DNA from: Pelagibacterium montanilacus
Lineage (GTDB): Bacteria > Pseudomonadota > Alphaproteobacteria > Rhizobiales > Devosiaceae
DNA length: 50,549 nucleotides
Reading direction: 5' to 3'
Assembly: GCF_003992665.1 (NCBI RefSeq)
Contig: NZ_RZMX01000047.1
Span: 1-50,549 of the forward strand
Shown here: positions 26,381 through 34,785 of the stretch, in pieces
Numbering within the stretch: the stretch's first letter is position 1
Layout: each line of letters starts with the position of its first letter
Program-made: the position numbers and the translations under genes
Notes under the pieces: generated by a model
Seen by the model: only the letters and a program-made list of their open reading frames with translations
Databases searched by the model: none
What the model was told of the DNA's origin: nothing

Positions 26381-26836
26381 ATGCTGCGGGCTATGGGAAG
26401 TTTCTCGACCATAACGGGGCTGGCCGCGCTCGGCGGCCTCCTCCCCTTCCTTGCCGGTCTGGCGCTGGCACTCTTTCCCGATCTTTCACCCATCGACCGC
26501 GTGATCTACGAGCGGGCCATGCTCGGCTATGGCGCGGCGATCCTGTCGTTTCTCGGCGGCGTGCGCTGGGGGATCAGGCTGGGCGGTGGCGCGGGCTCCG
26601 AGCTCACCTATATCGCGGGTATCCTTGGCTCGGCGCTGGGGTTCTTCACCCTTCTTATGCCCCTGCCCATCGGCCTTGCCATGCTGATCGCGGGCTTTGC
26701 GCTTCACGGGTTCTGGGACATCTGGTCGGGCTACCGCGGCGCTCTGCCCGCCGATTACGCCCGGCTGCGCGCGATCATGACCGGGATTGTCTGCGCCGTC
26801 CTTGCCGCCATCCTCGTGGTCGAGATCATCCGTTGA
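26381..26836 (+). CDS. DUF3429 membrane protein
   Basis: 151-residue inner-membrane protein with about five hydrophobic segments and the DUF3429 hallmark LGYGAAILSFLGGVRWGIRL (about 46-65), followed by LTYIAGILGSALGF. Function is unknown in the family. ATG 26381 follows GGAG by 7 nt and lies 10 bp after the TIGR02186 gene, so it is the third gene of that operon. Its last 11 bases overlap convergently with the end of pdeM (26826-26836). Confidence 0.8.
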   Translation: MLRAMGSFSTITGLAALGGLLPFLAGLALALFPDLSPIDRVIYERAMLGYGAAILSFLGGVRWGIRLGGGAGSELTYIAGILGSALGFFTLLMPLPIGLAMLIAGFALHGFWDIWSGYRGALPADYARLRAIMTGIVCAVLAAILVVEIIR

Positions 26837-27530
26837 CCAGCCGGTTGGCGCCGACCGGATAGACCTGGTCGCGCCCGATCACCATCACCTTGCGGCTCGC
26901 GCGATCAAACAGGCCCGCAAAGGCGGGCGAGAGAATGTTGAGGCTTCCCGTCGAGGCCCCATAGGCCGGCAGGACCATCAGATTGTCGTCCCAGACAAAG
27001 CACGGCCGGCGCGTCGCCTTGCCGTTCATCGCCACCCGCGCGGCAGGGTGCAGGTGCCCGGCAACGTGCCCGTCGGCCCCGGCCCGGGGCTCGTGACGGA
27101 AGGAGAGCGTCTCGATCCCGATTTCCGCGCAGCATGTGCCGCCCAGCCGGTGGGGCTTTGGATCGTGATTGCCTGCGATCCATGTCCAGCGGACCCGGCG
27201 CGCCAGGCTCTCGAGATGGCGCACATCGCGCTCGGTCAGCATGGCGAGCGATTCGTCGCGATGGAAGCTGTCGCCCAGCGAGAGCACCGCGCGCGCACCG
27301 GTCACCTCCAGATCGCGTTCGAGCGCATGAAGCGTCGTGGTGGTGTCATAGGGGGGGAGCAACTGGCCGGCCCGGGCAAAGCTCGCGAACTTGCCCAGAT
27401 GCAGATCGGCGACGATCAGCGTCTCCCGGCTTGGCCAGTAGAGCGCGCCCGAAATCAGCGGCAGGAAGCTCTGCCCGCGAAAGGTGAACACCAGGCTGTG
27501 GCCGGGGTGGGGCGCCGTCGTCGCGCTCAT
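26826..27530 (-). CDS. pdeM: Ligase-associated DNA-damage-response metallophosphoesterase
   Basis: 234 residues with the calcineurin-like metal motifs in order: VADLHLGK (D-x-H), LGDSFHR (GDxxH), GNHDPKPH (GNHD) and AGHLHP (GHxH). The family is named for its linkage with ATP-dependent DNA ligases and a DEXH helicase and would hydrolyse phosphoester bonds, probably on nucleic acid ends or nucleotides. ATG 27530 overlaps the helicase stop by 4 bp (ATGA), so the two are co-translated. The ligase and exonuclease that usually complete this set are not in the window. Confidence 0.88.
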   Translation of the reverse strand: MSATTAPHPGHSLVFTFRGQSFLPLISGALYWPSRETLIVADLHLGKFASFARAGQLLPPYDTTTTLHALERDLEVTGARAVLSLGDSFHRDESLAMLTERDVRHLESLARRVRWTWIAGNHDPKPHRLGGTCCAEIGIETLSFRHEPRAGADGHVAGHLHPAARVAMNGKATRRPCFVWDDNLMVLPAYGASTGSLNILSPAFAGLFDRASRKVMVIGRDQVYPVGANRLVNG

Positions 27531-30052
27531 CGATCGGGTCCTTCCCTGGTTCCGGCCATGGCTTCGGCAATCAGGTCCTCGGCCGCTTCGCGCAGCACCG
27601 CTTCGCGCGCGTCCCCAAAGATCGGCTCCTTGCCGATGTCGAGCATCACAGGTACCGCAAGCGGCGAGATTCGGTCCAGTCGCTTGTGGATGATGTGGCG
27701 GCGGATGCGCCTCAGGCATTCCCCGAGCCGGGCGATGTCGAGCAGCCCGCGCGCCGCGTCGCGCCGGGTGGCTTCGATCAGGATGTGGTCGGGCTCGTGG
27801 CGGTAGAGCACGTCATAGACGATGTCGGAACTCATGGTCATCTGCCGGCCGGTTTTCTCCTTGCCCGGATGGCGGCGCTCGATCAGGCCCGAGATGATCG
27901 CGCAATTGCGGAAGGTCCGGCGCATGAGCGCGGATTCGTCCAGCCAGGTTTCGAGATCGTCGCCCAGCATGTCCTCGTCGAACAGCTGGTCGAGCGAGAG
28001 TCGGTCGGTCGCAATCAGCGCGGAGAGGTCGGTCCCGCACCAGATGGCGAGGGAATAATCCGACGCGACGAACCCCAGCGGCTGGGCGCGCTCGCGCTCG
28101 AGCCTGCGGGTGAGCAGCATGCCCAGAGTCTGGTGCGCCAGCCGACCCTCGAAGGGATAGCACACGAGGTAATGCTTGTCGGCCCGCGGGAAGGTCTCGA
28201 CCAGAAGGCTGTCGCGCCGGGGCAGTACCGAGGCGTGACGCTGGAGCTCGAGCCATTCGCGTACCTGGGCGGGCAGCGCGTCCCAGCTCGCCGGCTCGGC
28301 GATCAGCCCGCGGACCCGGTCGGCGAGATAGGTCGAGAGCGGGAACCGCCCGCCCATATAGGAGGGGATCTTGGGATTGTCCGAGAAAGCCCGGCTCACA
28401 TAAGCCTCGGTTTCCACTACGCCTTCGAAGGCGACGATCTCGCCGCCGAACATGAAGGTATCCCCGCGCACGAGCTGGTCGATGAAATATTCCTCGATCT
28501 CGCCCAGAAAGCGCCCGCCCCGCCCGATCGGCCCGGTGGTCGCGCCTTTCTTTACCCCCCGCGCCCGGACCAGCCGCACCTTGAGCATGGGCTCCTCGAC
28601 GATGGTGCCGATATTGAGCCGGTATTGCTGGGCGATGCCCGGATTGGCGATGCGCCAATGGCCCTCGGGGGTGCGGCGCAGCTTGGCGAACCGCTCATAG
28701 GCGCGCAGCGCGTAGCCTCCGGTGGCCACGAAATCGAGCACCCGATCGAACTTGTCTCGGTCCAGATCGCGATAGGGCCATGCGGAGGTGATTTCGGCGA
28801 ACGTCGCGTCGGCATCGAGCGGGGCGGCGCAGGCCAGCCCCAGAAGATGCTGGGCGAGCACGTCCAGCCCGCCGGGCAGCGGGGTCTCGCTGTCCTGGGC
28901 GCCTTCGGCCACCGCCTCGAGCGCGGCTTCGCATTCGAGCACCTCGAAGCGGTTGGCCGGAACGAACATGGCCCGCGAGGGATCGTCCAGCCTGTGGTTG
29001 GCCCGTCCGATGCGCTGGAGCATGCGCGAGGCGCCCTTGGGCGCCCCGACCTGGACCACCATGTCCACATCGCCCCAGTCGATGCCAAGATCGAGCGTCG
29101 AGGTGCAGACCACCGCCCGCAGGCGGCCCGCGACCATGGCACTTTCCACCTTGCGGCGCTGCTCGACCGAGAGCGAACCGTGATGGAGCGCAATGGCAAG
29201 GCTCTCCTCGTTGATCGCCCACAGGTTCTGGAACAGCATTTCGGCCTGGCTGCGGGTGTTGACGAACAAAAGCGTCGTCCCGTTCGCCTTGATGGTCTCG
29301 TAGAGATCGGGCACCGCATAGGCCGCAGAATGGCCCGCCCAGGGCACCCGCTCGCGGCTGGCAAGGATCGAGAGCTCGGGCCTGGCGCCCCCCGGGGCGT
29401 TGAGCAGCACCGTCTCGCGTTCGCCCATCGGGGCGGCGATCCAGTCGCGCAGGATCTCCGGGCTCGCGACCGTCGCCGAAAGCGCGGTGATACGCACGTC
29501 GGGCGCAAGCCGCGCCAGCCGGGCCAGCCCCAGCGAGAGCAGGTCGCCGCGCTTGGAGGTGACGAGCGCGTGCAACTCGTCGAGCACGATCCGGCGCAGA
29601 TTGGCAAACAGATGCGCGCTGTCGGTGTGGCTGAGCAGCAGCGCAAGCTGCTCGGGCGTGGTCATCAGGATATGGGGCGGATCGGTCCGCTGGCGCTGGC
29701 GCCGCGAGGAGGGCGTGTCGCCGGTCCGGGTTTCCACCTTGATCCTGAGCCCCATTTCGGCAATCGGATCGGAGAGATTGCGCGCCACGTCGACCGCCAG
29801 GGCCTTGAGCGGCGAAATGTAAAGGGTGTGCAGCCCCTCATGAGGGGTCTCGATCAGATCGACCAGCGAGGGCAGGAACCCCGCGAGGGTCTTGCCCGCA
29901 CCGGTGGGCGCGATCAGCAGCACCGAGCGGCCCATGCGGTCGGCGTCGAGCACGTCGCGCTGATGGGCGCGCACCTGCCACCCGCGCGCGCCGAACCAGT
30001 CTGAGACCGGCGTGGGAAGCGCCGTCACGCCCGCGCCCTGCGGGCTGGCCAT
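27527..30052 (-). CDS. Ligase-associated DEXH-box helicase (Lhr family)
   Basis: 841-residue superfamily 2 DNA helicase. Motif I APTGAGKT (48-55), SPLKAL (Ia), motif II DELH (a DEXH variant), SAT (motif III), then motifs V-VI in CTSTLDLGIDWGDVDMVVQVG and RIGRANHRLDDPS. The C-terminal part (after about 430) is the Lhr winged-helix and beta-barrel core. It is shorter than the ~1,500-residue Lhr and matches the ligase-associated clade thought to act in DNA repair. ATG 30052; upstream lies a divergent DUF6460 gene with a 63-bp gap. pdeM is the only partner seen. Confidence 0.92.
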   Translation of the reverse strand: MASPQGAGVTALPTPVSDWFGARGWQVRAHQRDVLDADRMGRSVLLIAPTGAGKTLAGFLPSLVDLIETPHEGLHTLYISPLKALAVDVARNLSDPIAEMGLRIKVETRTGDTPSSRRQRQRTDPPHILMTTPEQLALLLSHTDSAHLFANLRRIVLDELHALVTSKRGDLLSLGLARLARLAPDVRITALSATVASPEILRDWIAAPMGERETVLLNAPGGARPELSILASRERVPWAGHSAAYAVPDLYETIKANGTTLLFVNTRSQAEMLFQNLWAINEESLAIALHHGSLSVEQRRKVESAMVAGRLRAVVCTSTLDLGIDWGDVDMVVQVGAPKGASRMLQRIGRANHRLDDPSRAMFVPANRFEVLECEAALEAVAEGAQDSETPLPGGLDVLAQHLLGLACAAPLDADATFAEITSAWPYRDLDRDKFDRVLDFVATGGYALRAYERFAKLRRTPEGHWRIANPGIAQQYRLNIGTIVEEPMLKVRLVRARGVKKGATTGPIGRGGRFLGEIEEYFIDQLVRGDTFMFGGEIVAFEGVVETEAYVSRAFSDNPKIPSYMGGRFPLSTYLADRVRGLIAEPASWDALPAQVREWLELQRHASVLPRRDSLLVETFPRADKHYLVCYPFEGRLAHQTLGMLLTRRLERERAQPLGFVASDYSLAIWCGTDLSALIATDRLSLDQLFDEDMLGDDLETWLDESALMRRTFRNCAIISGLIERRHPGKEKTGRQMTMSSDIVYDVLYRHEPDHILIEATRRDAARGLLDIARLGECLRRIRRHIIHKRLDRISPLAVPVMLDIGKEPIFGDAREAVLREAAEDLIAEAMAGTREGPDR

Positions 30053-30115
30053 GGAACGCTAGGATGTGGCATAGCATTGGGCACGGGGCGCGGAATCGCT
30101 GCGAAAGGAAACGTC

Positions 30116-30421
30116 ATGCCTGACACTATCGACAACCGTGAGCCAAGGGAAAGAGGCAGCACCATGCGCGCGTTTCTGGGCGGCTCACCCGGCGGAGTGG
30201 CGGTCAGGCTGATCGTCATGAGCCTGCTCGTCGGCTTCCTGATGTCGATTTTCGGAATAAGCCCGCGCGACATTGTCGCTTCCGCCGAGAGGCTGTTCCG
30301 CGACATCTTCGAGAACGGCTTTGAAGTGTTCGATAACCTGTTTGGCTATGTTCTGGCCGGCGCGATCATCGTCATTCCCATCTGGCTGGTGGCGCGCATC
30401 CTCGCCTCCGGCCGCCGCTGA
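30116..30421 (+). CDS. DUF6460 small membrane protein
   Basis: 101 residues. Two hydrophobic segments: VAVRLIVMSLLVGFLMSIFGI (about 26-46), followed by the conserved SPRDIVASAERLFRDIFENGF, and YVLAGAIIVIPIWLVARIL (about 78-96). This pattern is typical of a Hyphomicrobiales-specific family of unknown function. ATG 30116 is supported by AAGGAA 5 nt upstream. It is 28 bp before the SDR gene and could be co-transcribed with it. Confidence 0.75.
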   Translation: MPDTIDNREPRERGSTMRAFLGGSPGGVAVRLIVMSLLVGFLMSIFGISPRDIVASAERLFRDIFENGFEVFDNLFGYVLAGAIIVIPIWLVARILASGRR

Positions 30422-30449
30422 TTTCCTCAAGACCACCGGACTGGACTCA

Positions 30450-31217
30450 ATGGCACCTGTCATCTTCATCACCGGCGCGACATCCGGCTTTGGCGCGGCC
30501 ACCGCACGACTGTTCGCCTCCAATGGCTGGAACGTGGTGGCGACGGGCCGGCGGACCGAACGGCTCGAAAAGCTCGCCGCCGAATTTCCCGGACAGGTGC
30601 ATCCCGTGACCATGGACCTCACCGTCCGCGAGAGCATCGAGGCCGCCGTCGCCGGACTTCCCGAGGCGTTCCGGCCCATAACCTGCCTTTTCAACAATGG
30701 CGGGCTGGCGCTAGGAACCGGTGCGATCCCCGAGATCGACACCGACCAGTGGCGCACCATGATCGAGACCAATGTCATGGGGCTTTTGCACACCACGCTC
30801 GCGGTGCTGCCGCTGCTGCGCGAGGTGGGCAAGGGCGCCTCGATCATCAATGTGGGCTCGATCGCCCAGCGCTTCGCCTATGTGGGGGGCAATGTCTATG
30901 GCGGCACCAAGGCCTTCGTGCACCAGTTCTCCATGAATTTGCGCACCGATCTCGCCGGCACGGGCATCCGCATCACCTCGCTCGAGCCGGGCCACGCGAA
31001 ATCCGAGTTCACCGCCGTGCGCACGGGCGGGGATTTCGAGGCCAATGAGACCATGTATGCGGACAACGACCCGCTCCTGCCCGAGGACATCGCGGGCACG
31101 GTCTGGTGGCTTGCGACCCTTCCGGCCCATGTGAACGTGAATCTGATCGAGATCATGCCGGTCTGTCAGGTGCCCTCGCGCCCGGTCGTTCTCAAGCGCG
31201 ACGCGTTCGAGGGGTAG
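30450..31217 (+). CDS. SDR-family NADP-dependent 3-hydroxy acid dehydrogenase (YdfG-like)
   Basis: 255-residue classical short-chain dehydrogenase: cofactor motif TGATSGFG (8-15), NNGG (82-85, in place of NNAG), catalytic S137, Y150 and K154 (YGGTK). R34-R35 after the second strand (ATGRRTERL) indicates NADP preference. The C-terminal ARGINS: LEPGHAKSEFTAVR and VNLIEIMPVCQ are like YdfG, which oxidises serine and other 3-hydroxy acids and reduces malonic semialdehyde; the true substrate is unproven. It is followed after 9 bp by the MATE gene. Confidence 0.85.
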   Translation: MAPVIFITGATSGFGAATARLFASNGWNVVATGRRTERLEKLAAEFPGQVHPVTMDLTVRESIEAAVAGLPEAFRPITCLFNNGGLALGTGAIPEIDTDQWRTMIETNVMGLLHTTLAVLPLLREVGKGASIINVGSIAQRFAYVGGNVYGGTKAFVHQFSMNLRTDLAGTGIRITSLEPGHAKSEFTAVRTGGDFEANETMYADNDPLLPEDIAGTVWWLATLPAHVNVNLIEIMPVCQVPSRPVVLKRDAFEG

Positions 31218-31226
31218 ATATCCGCC

Positions 31227-32567
31227 TTGGACCGGCCCCAGCACCCCTTCACCGTGGGCCACAGGGACGTGTGGGCCATCGCGGTGCCCGCATCGCTCGC
31301 CTTCATCACCGAACCGCTCGCCGGGCTGATCGATACCGCGGTCATCGGCCAGCTCGGTGACGCGGGGCTTTTGGGCGGGCTGGCGCTGGGCGCGGTCTCG
31401 TTCTCGGTGCTCTTTGCGCTTTCCTTCTTCCTGCGGTTCGGCACCGTGGGGCTGGTGTCCCAGGCCGTGGGCGCGCGCGATCCGGACGAGGGACTGCTCC
31501 ATCTCGTGCGTGCCCTTCTCGTGGCCGTCATACTCGGGGTGCTTCTCGTGGCGCTCTCAGGGCCGCTGCACGCCTTCTTTTCGCTGGTGCTCGCCCCGCC
31601 CCCGGCGTCGCGAGCCGCGTTTACCGACTATTTTCTGGTCCGCATGTGGTCGACCCCGTTCGTTCTCATCAATTTCGTTCTGCTGGGCTGGTTTTACGGC
31701 CGGGCCCGCGCCCTTGTCGGCATGGCGCTCCAGATCATCATCAATGCGATCAACATCGCCCTGAGCATCCTTCTGGTGCTCGTGCTCGACTGGGGCGTTG
31801 TGGGCGTGGCGGCGGCGACGGTCGCCGGGCAGGTCGTGGCGTGTCTCGCCGGGCTCTGGCTGGTGCTGCGCCATTATGGCGGGCTGGGGCCGATTCTGGA
31901 CCGCACCCCTCTTCCCGCGCTTCTGGACGCCAGTGCCCTGGTGCGCATGTTCTCGATCAGCCGGGACCTGATCATCCGGTCGGCGGCGCTCATGAGCGCG
32001 TTTGCCTATTTCTCGGCGCAGGGCGCGCGCATGGGCGAGGTCGAACTGGCGGCCAATGCCGTCCTCTTGCAGCTTTTTTCCATTTCGGCGTTCTTTCTGG
32101 ACGGGCTGGCCACGGCCACCGAGCAATTGTGCGGCCGGGCCGTGGGGGCCAACTGGCGGCCGGCCTTCGAGAAGGCGACCCGGCTTTCGCTGCTCTGGGG
32201 GCTGGCGATCGCGGGGGCGTTGAGCGCGGTGCTGATGTCCATGGGCTGGCTGGCCATCGACATCATGACCACCAACCCCGACGTACGCGAAATGGCACGG
32301 GTCTATCTGGTCATGGCGGCGCTCACCCCGCTCACGGGCATGCCGGCCTTCGTCTATGACGGGCTGATGATCGGGGCGACGCTCAACGGCACCATGCGCA
32401 ACGGCATGGTGGTCTCGCTGCTCGTCTATCTCGCCGTCGCGATCATTCTCCAGCCGATCCTCGGGCTCTGGGGCCTGTGGATCGCGCTCCATGTCCTCTT
32501 GATCGGGCGGGCGTTCTATTACGCCTGGGCGATCAGGCGGGAACTGCCGCGACTGTTCACGCCCTAG
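31227..32567 (+). CDS. MATE-family multidrug efflux transporter (DinF-like)
   Basis: 446-residue inner-membrane protein with about 12 hydrophobic segments; the first has AVPASLAFITEPLAGLIDTAVIG and is followed by GLALGAVSFSVLFALSFFLRFG. The two halves are related, as usual for MATE antiporters that expel cationic drugs with Na+ or H+. It belongs by eye to the DinF branch. The start is TTG at 31227 behind GAGGGG; no better ATG lies before the first helix. The 3' end overlaps the convergent pyrD by 11 bp. Confidence 0.88.
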   Translation: MDRPQHPFTVGHRDVWAIAVPASLAFITEPLAGLIDTAVIGQLGDAGLLGGLALGAVSFSVLFALSFFLRFGTVGLVSQAVGARDPDEGLLHLVRALLVAVILGVLLVALSGPLHAFFSLVLAPPPASRAAFTDYFLVRMWSTPFVLINFVLLGWFYGRARALVGMALQIIINAINIALSILLVLVLDWGVVGVAAATVAGQVVACLAGLWLVLRHYGGLGPILDRTPLPALLDASALVRMFSISRDLIIRSAALMSAFAYFSAQGARMGEVELAANAVLLQLFSISAFFLDGLATATEQLCGRAVGANWRPAFEKATRLSLLWGLAIAGALSAVLMSMGWLAIDIMTTNPDVREMARVYLVMAALTPLTGMPAFVYDGLMIGATLNGTMRNGMVVSLLVYLAVAIILQPILGLWGLWIALHVLLIGRAFYYAWAIRRELPRLFTP

Positions 32568-33654
32568 CCCGGCCCTCGGCCCAGTCTGCGCTGCCTATCC
32601 CGGTCAGCTCCGCGAGCGATCCCGCCCCGCGGTCGGCAACGGCACGGGCCAGCCCGGCCTTGATCTCACCGACGAGGCCCAGCCCCTTGTAGGTGAGGCC
32701 CGAATAGAGCTGGATGACATTGGCGCCCGCTTCGATCTTGGCGAGCGCGGTCTGGGCCGAATCGATCCCGCCGACCCCCACGATGGGGAAATCGGGCCCG
32801 AGCCTCTGGCGCATCTGGGCGAGGCGCTGGGTCGAGAGCGCAAAGAGCGGGCGCCCGGACAATCCCCCTGCCTCTTCGGACCCTGCGAGCCCGGCGACCG
32901 TATCGCGCGAGAGCGTGGTGTTGGAGACGATCAGCCCGTCGATGCCGCTTTGCGCCACCACCCTTGCGATCGCGTCCATCTGGGCCTCCTCGAGATCGGG
33001 TGCGATCTTGAGCAGGATCGGGACCTGGCGGGGCTGGGCGGCCCGCGTCTCGACCAGCGCGCCGAGCAGCCGTTCGAGCGCGGCATCGGTCTGGAGATCG
33101 CGCAGGCCGGGGGTGTTGGGCGAGGAGATGTTGGCGGTGAGATAATCGGCCAGCGGGGAGAAAGCGACGACACCCTGCACATAGTCGGCGACGAAATCGG
33201 CGCTGTCCTTGTTGGCGCCGATATTGACCCCCAGGACCGTCCCGTCCCTCCGTCCAGCGAGCCGGGCCATGGCCGCCGCATGGCCCTGATTGTTGAACCC
33301 GAGCCGATTGATCACGCCCCCCGCCTCGGGGATGCGGAACACCCGCGGCCTGGGGTTTCCGGTCTGGGCCCTCGGGGTGAGCGTACCGACCTCGACGAAG
33401 CCGAAGCCGATGCGCCCGAGCGCCTCGGGCACCTGGGCATCCTTGTCAAAGCCTGCGGCCATGCCCAGCGGATTGGACAGGCTGAGCCCGCACAGCGACG
33501 TCGCAAGCGCGGCGGGATCGGGTGCGCCCTTCGGCGCCAGCCCCATCGAGAGGGCATTGATCGTGGTACGGTGCGCGGTCTCGGGCTCCATGCGCGAAAG
33601 CGCGTCGCGGGCGAGACCGCTGAAGGCCGGCAGATTCAAGAGGCGCGAGATCAT
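32557..33654 (-). CDS. pyrD: Dihydroorotate dehydrogenase (quinone)
   Basis: 365-residue class 2 enzyme that oxidises dihydroorotate to orotate with quinone as acceptor, the fourth step of pyrimidine synthesis, at the inner membrane. An N-terminal amphipathic helix (about 1-40) is followed by LSNPLGMAAGFDKDAQ (FMN region), RLGFNNQGHAA, VNIGANKDS, ANISSPNTPGLRDLQ (catalytic Ser), KIAPDL, SNTT, GVGGIDSA and QLYSGLTYKG. ATG 33654 follows GGAGG. It overlaps the upstream DUF952 gene by 4 bp (ATGA), forming a two-gene operon. Confidence 0.96.
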   Translation of the reverse strand: MISRLLNLPAFSGLARDALSRMEPETAHRTTINALSMGLAPKGAPDPAALATSLCGLSLSNPLGMAAGFDKDAQVPEALGRIGFGFVEVGTLTPRAQTGNPRPRVFRIPEAGGVINRLGFNNQGHAAAMARLAGRRDGTVLGVNIGANKDSADFVADYVQGVVAFSPLADYLTANISSPNTPGLRDLQTDAALERLLGALVETRAAQPRQVPILLKIAPDLEEAQMDAIARVVAQSGIDGLIVSNTTLSRDTVAGLAGSEEAGGLSGRPLFALSTQRLAQMRQRLGPDFPIVGVGGIDSAQTALAKIEAGANVIQLYSGLTYKGLGLVGEIKAGLARAVADRGAGSLAELTGIGSADWAEGRARA

Positions 33655-33998
33655 CCCATATCCTCCGGAAGTGAGAATTGCCCGTCCGCATCCGCGCCGA
33701 TGGTGCGTTCCGCGATGACCGCACCCATGGGCATGGGCGCATAAAGGTGCGGGAACAGATCCCCGCCCCGCGCGGGCTCCCAGCGCAGCGCCGTGCCCAG
33801 ACGCCCGGGATCGACGACGGCGAGTACGAGATCGGACTGGCCGCGATAATGCTTGTCGAGCGTGGGCTTGAGCTGGGCCAGCGTCGAGAAATGGATATAG
33901 CCGTCCGCACGGTCCGCTGCGGTGCCCTCGAGCGCTCCGTGTGCACGCGCCCTGTCCCATTCGGTCCGGGTGGCGATCTTGTATATGGGCTCTGCCAT
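33651..33998 (-). CDS. DUF952 protein
   Basis: 115 residues with the DUF952 pattern: IYKIATRTEWDRARAHG at the start, DGYIHFSTLAQL (about 32-43), and FPHLYAPMPMGAV near the C-terminus. The family is small, cytosolic and uncharacterised; a distant link to ADP-ribosyl-transfer folds has been suggested for such small H-x-S proteins but is not shown here. Located directly upstream of pyrD with a 4-bp overlap, an arrangement that would give pyrD coupled translation. Confidence 0.85.
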   Translation of the reverse strand: MAEPIYKIATRTEWDRARAHGALEGTAADRADGYIHFSTLAQLKPTLDKHYRGQSDLVLAVVDPGRLGTALRWEPARGGDLFPHLYAPMPMGAVIAERTIGADADGQFSLPEDMG

Positions 33999-34143
33999 CC
34001 ATGCTCTCCTTGATCGGGTCCGGGTTTAGGACGTGGGCCGGCCTCTGCCAAGCGCGTTCGTCACTTTACAACAGCCCTCGTCCGCACTAGGAGTCTAGGA
34101 CTTGTTTCCAGAGACGAGACTAATTTCCTGAACGGACGATGTC

Positions 34144-34785
34144 ATGCTTTCGCATCGCGCCATATGGCAGTCAATCGATGCGCTCGCCGAGCGCCATCAT
34201 TTGTCGGCCTCCGGTCTCGCCAGACTCGCGGGGCTGGACGCCACCGCATTCAACCCATCCAAACGCAAGAGCAAGGACGGGCGGGAGCGCTGGCCCTCCA
34301 CCGAGTCCATCGCCAAAGTGCTCGAAGCCACTAATGAGAGCTTCGACAGTTTTCTCTCGAATGGCGGGGCCTATTCCCAGCCCGGCGCCGCAACGCCCGG
34401 CGCGGCGGTGCCGCTTCTGGGCTTTGCGCAGGCGGGATCGGGCGGCTATTTCGATGCAGCGGGTTTCCCCGTCGGCCAGGGCTGGGACGAAGTCCGCTTT
34501 CCCGGGCTGGGGGACGGCAATGCCTATGCGCTCGAGGTGACGGGCGAGTCCATGGAGCCGCTCTACCGGGACGGCGACGTGCTGATCGTGTCGCCCACCG
34601 AGCAGCTCCGCCGGGGGGACAGGGTCGTGGTGCGTACCCAGGAGGGCGAGGTCATGGCCAAAATCCTCCACCGGAAGACCGAAAAGCAGATCGAGCTGCG
34701 CTCGATCAATCCCGATCACACCCCGCGTCTTTTCAGGCCCTCCGAAATCGACTGGATCGCGCGCATACTCTGGGCCAGCCAGTAG
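34144..34785 (+). CDS. HTH transcriptional regulator with S24 (LexA/CI-type) peptidase domain
   Basis: 213 residues. N-terminal helix-turn-helix (about 5-70, HLSASGLARLAGLDATAFNPS) and C-terminal S24 domain (about 88-213) with nucleophile S136 in TGESMEPLYRDGD and general base K173 in EVMAKIL. A97-G98 (FAQAGSGG) is a plausible self-cleavage site, so it could be inactivated by RecA-type signalling like CI/LexA. Homologues are common as single chromosomal genes in Rhizobiales and are not necessarily phage-derived; I see no phage genes here. Its last 70 bases overlap convergently with the glycosyltransferase 3' end. Direct repeats CTAGGAGTCTAGGA lie 44-57 bp upstream of the start. Confidence 0.85.
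   Translation: MLSHRAIWQSIDALAERHHLSASGLARLAGLDATAFNPSKRKSKDGRERWPSTESIAKVLEATNESFDSFLSNGGAYSQPGAATPGAAVPLLGFAQAGSGGYFDAAGFPVGQGWDEVRFPGLGDGNAYALEVTGESMEPLYRDGDVLIVSPTEQLRRGDRVVVRTQEGEVMAKILHRKTEKQIELRSINPDHTPRLFRPSEIDWIARILWASQ

Noticed and set aside
27686-30004. 772-codon open frame on the plus strand opposite the Lhr helicase
   Set aside because: Antisense frame in high-GC DNA; the translation is low-complexity (Gly, Arg, Pro, His) with no motif, whereas the minus strand encodes a complete helicase.
34144-34785. S24-type repressor as sign of a prophage
   Set aside because: No phage structural, integrase or replication genes are nearby; homologues are ordinary chromosomal genes in Rhizobiales.
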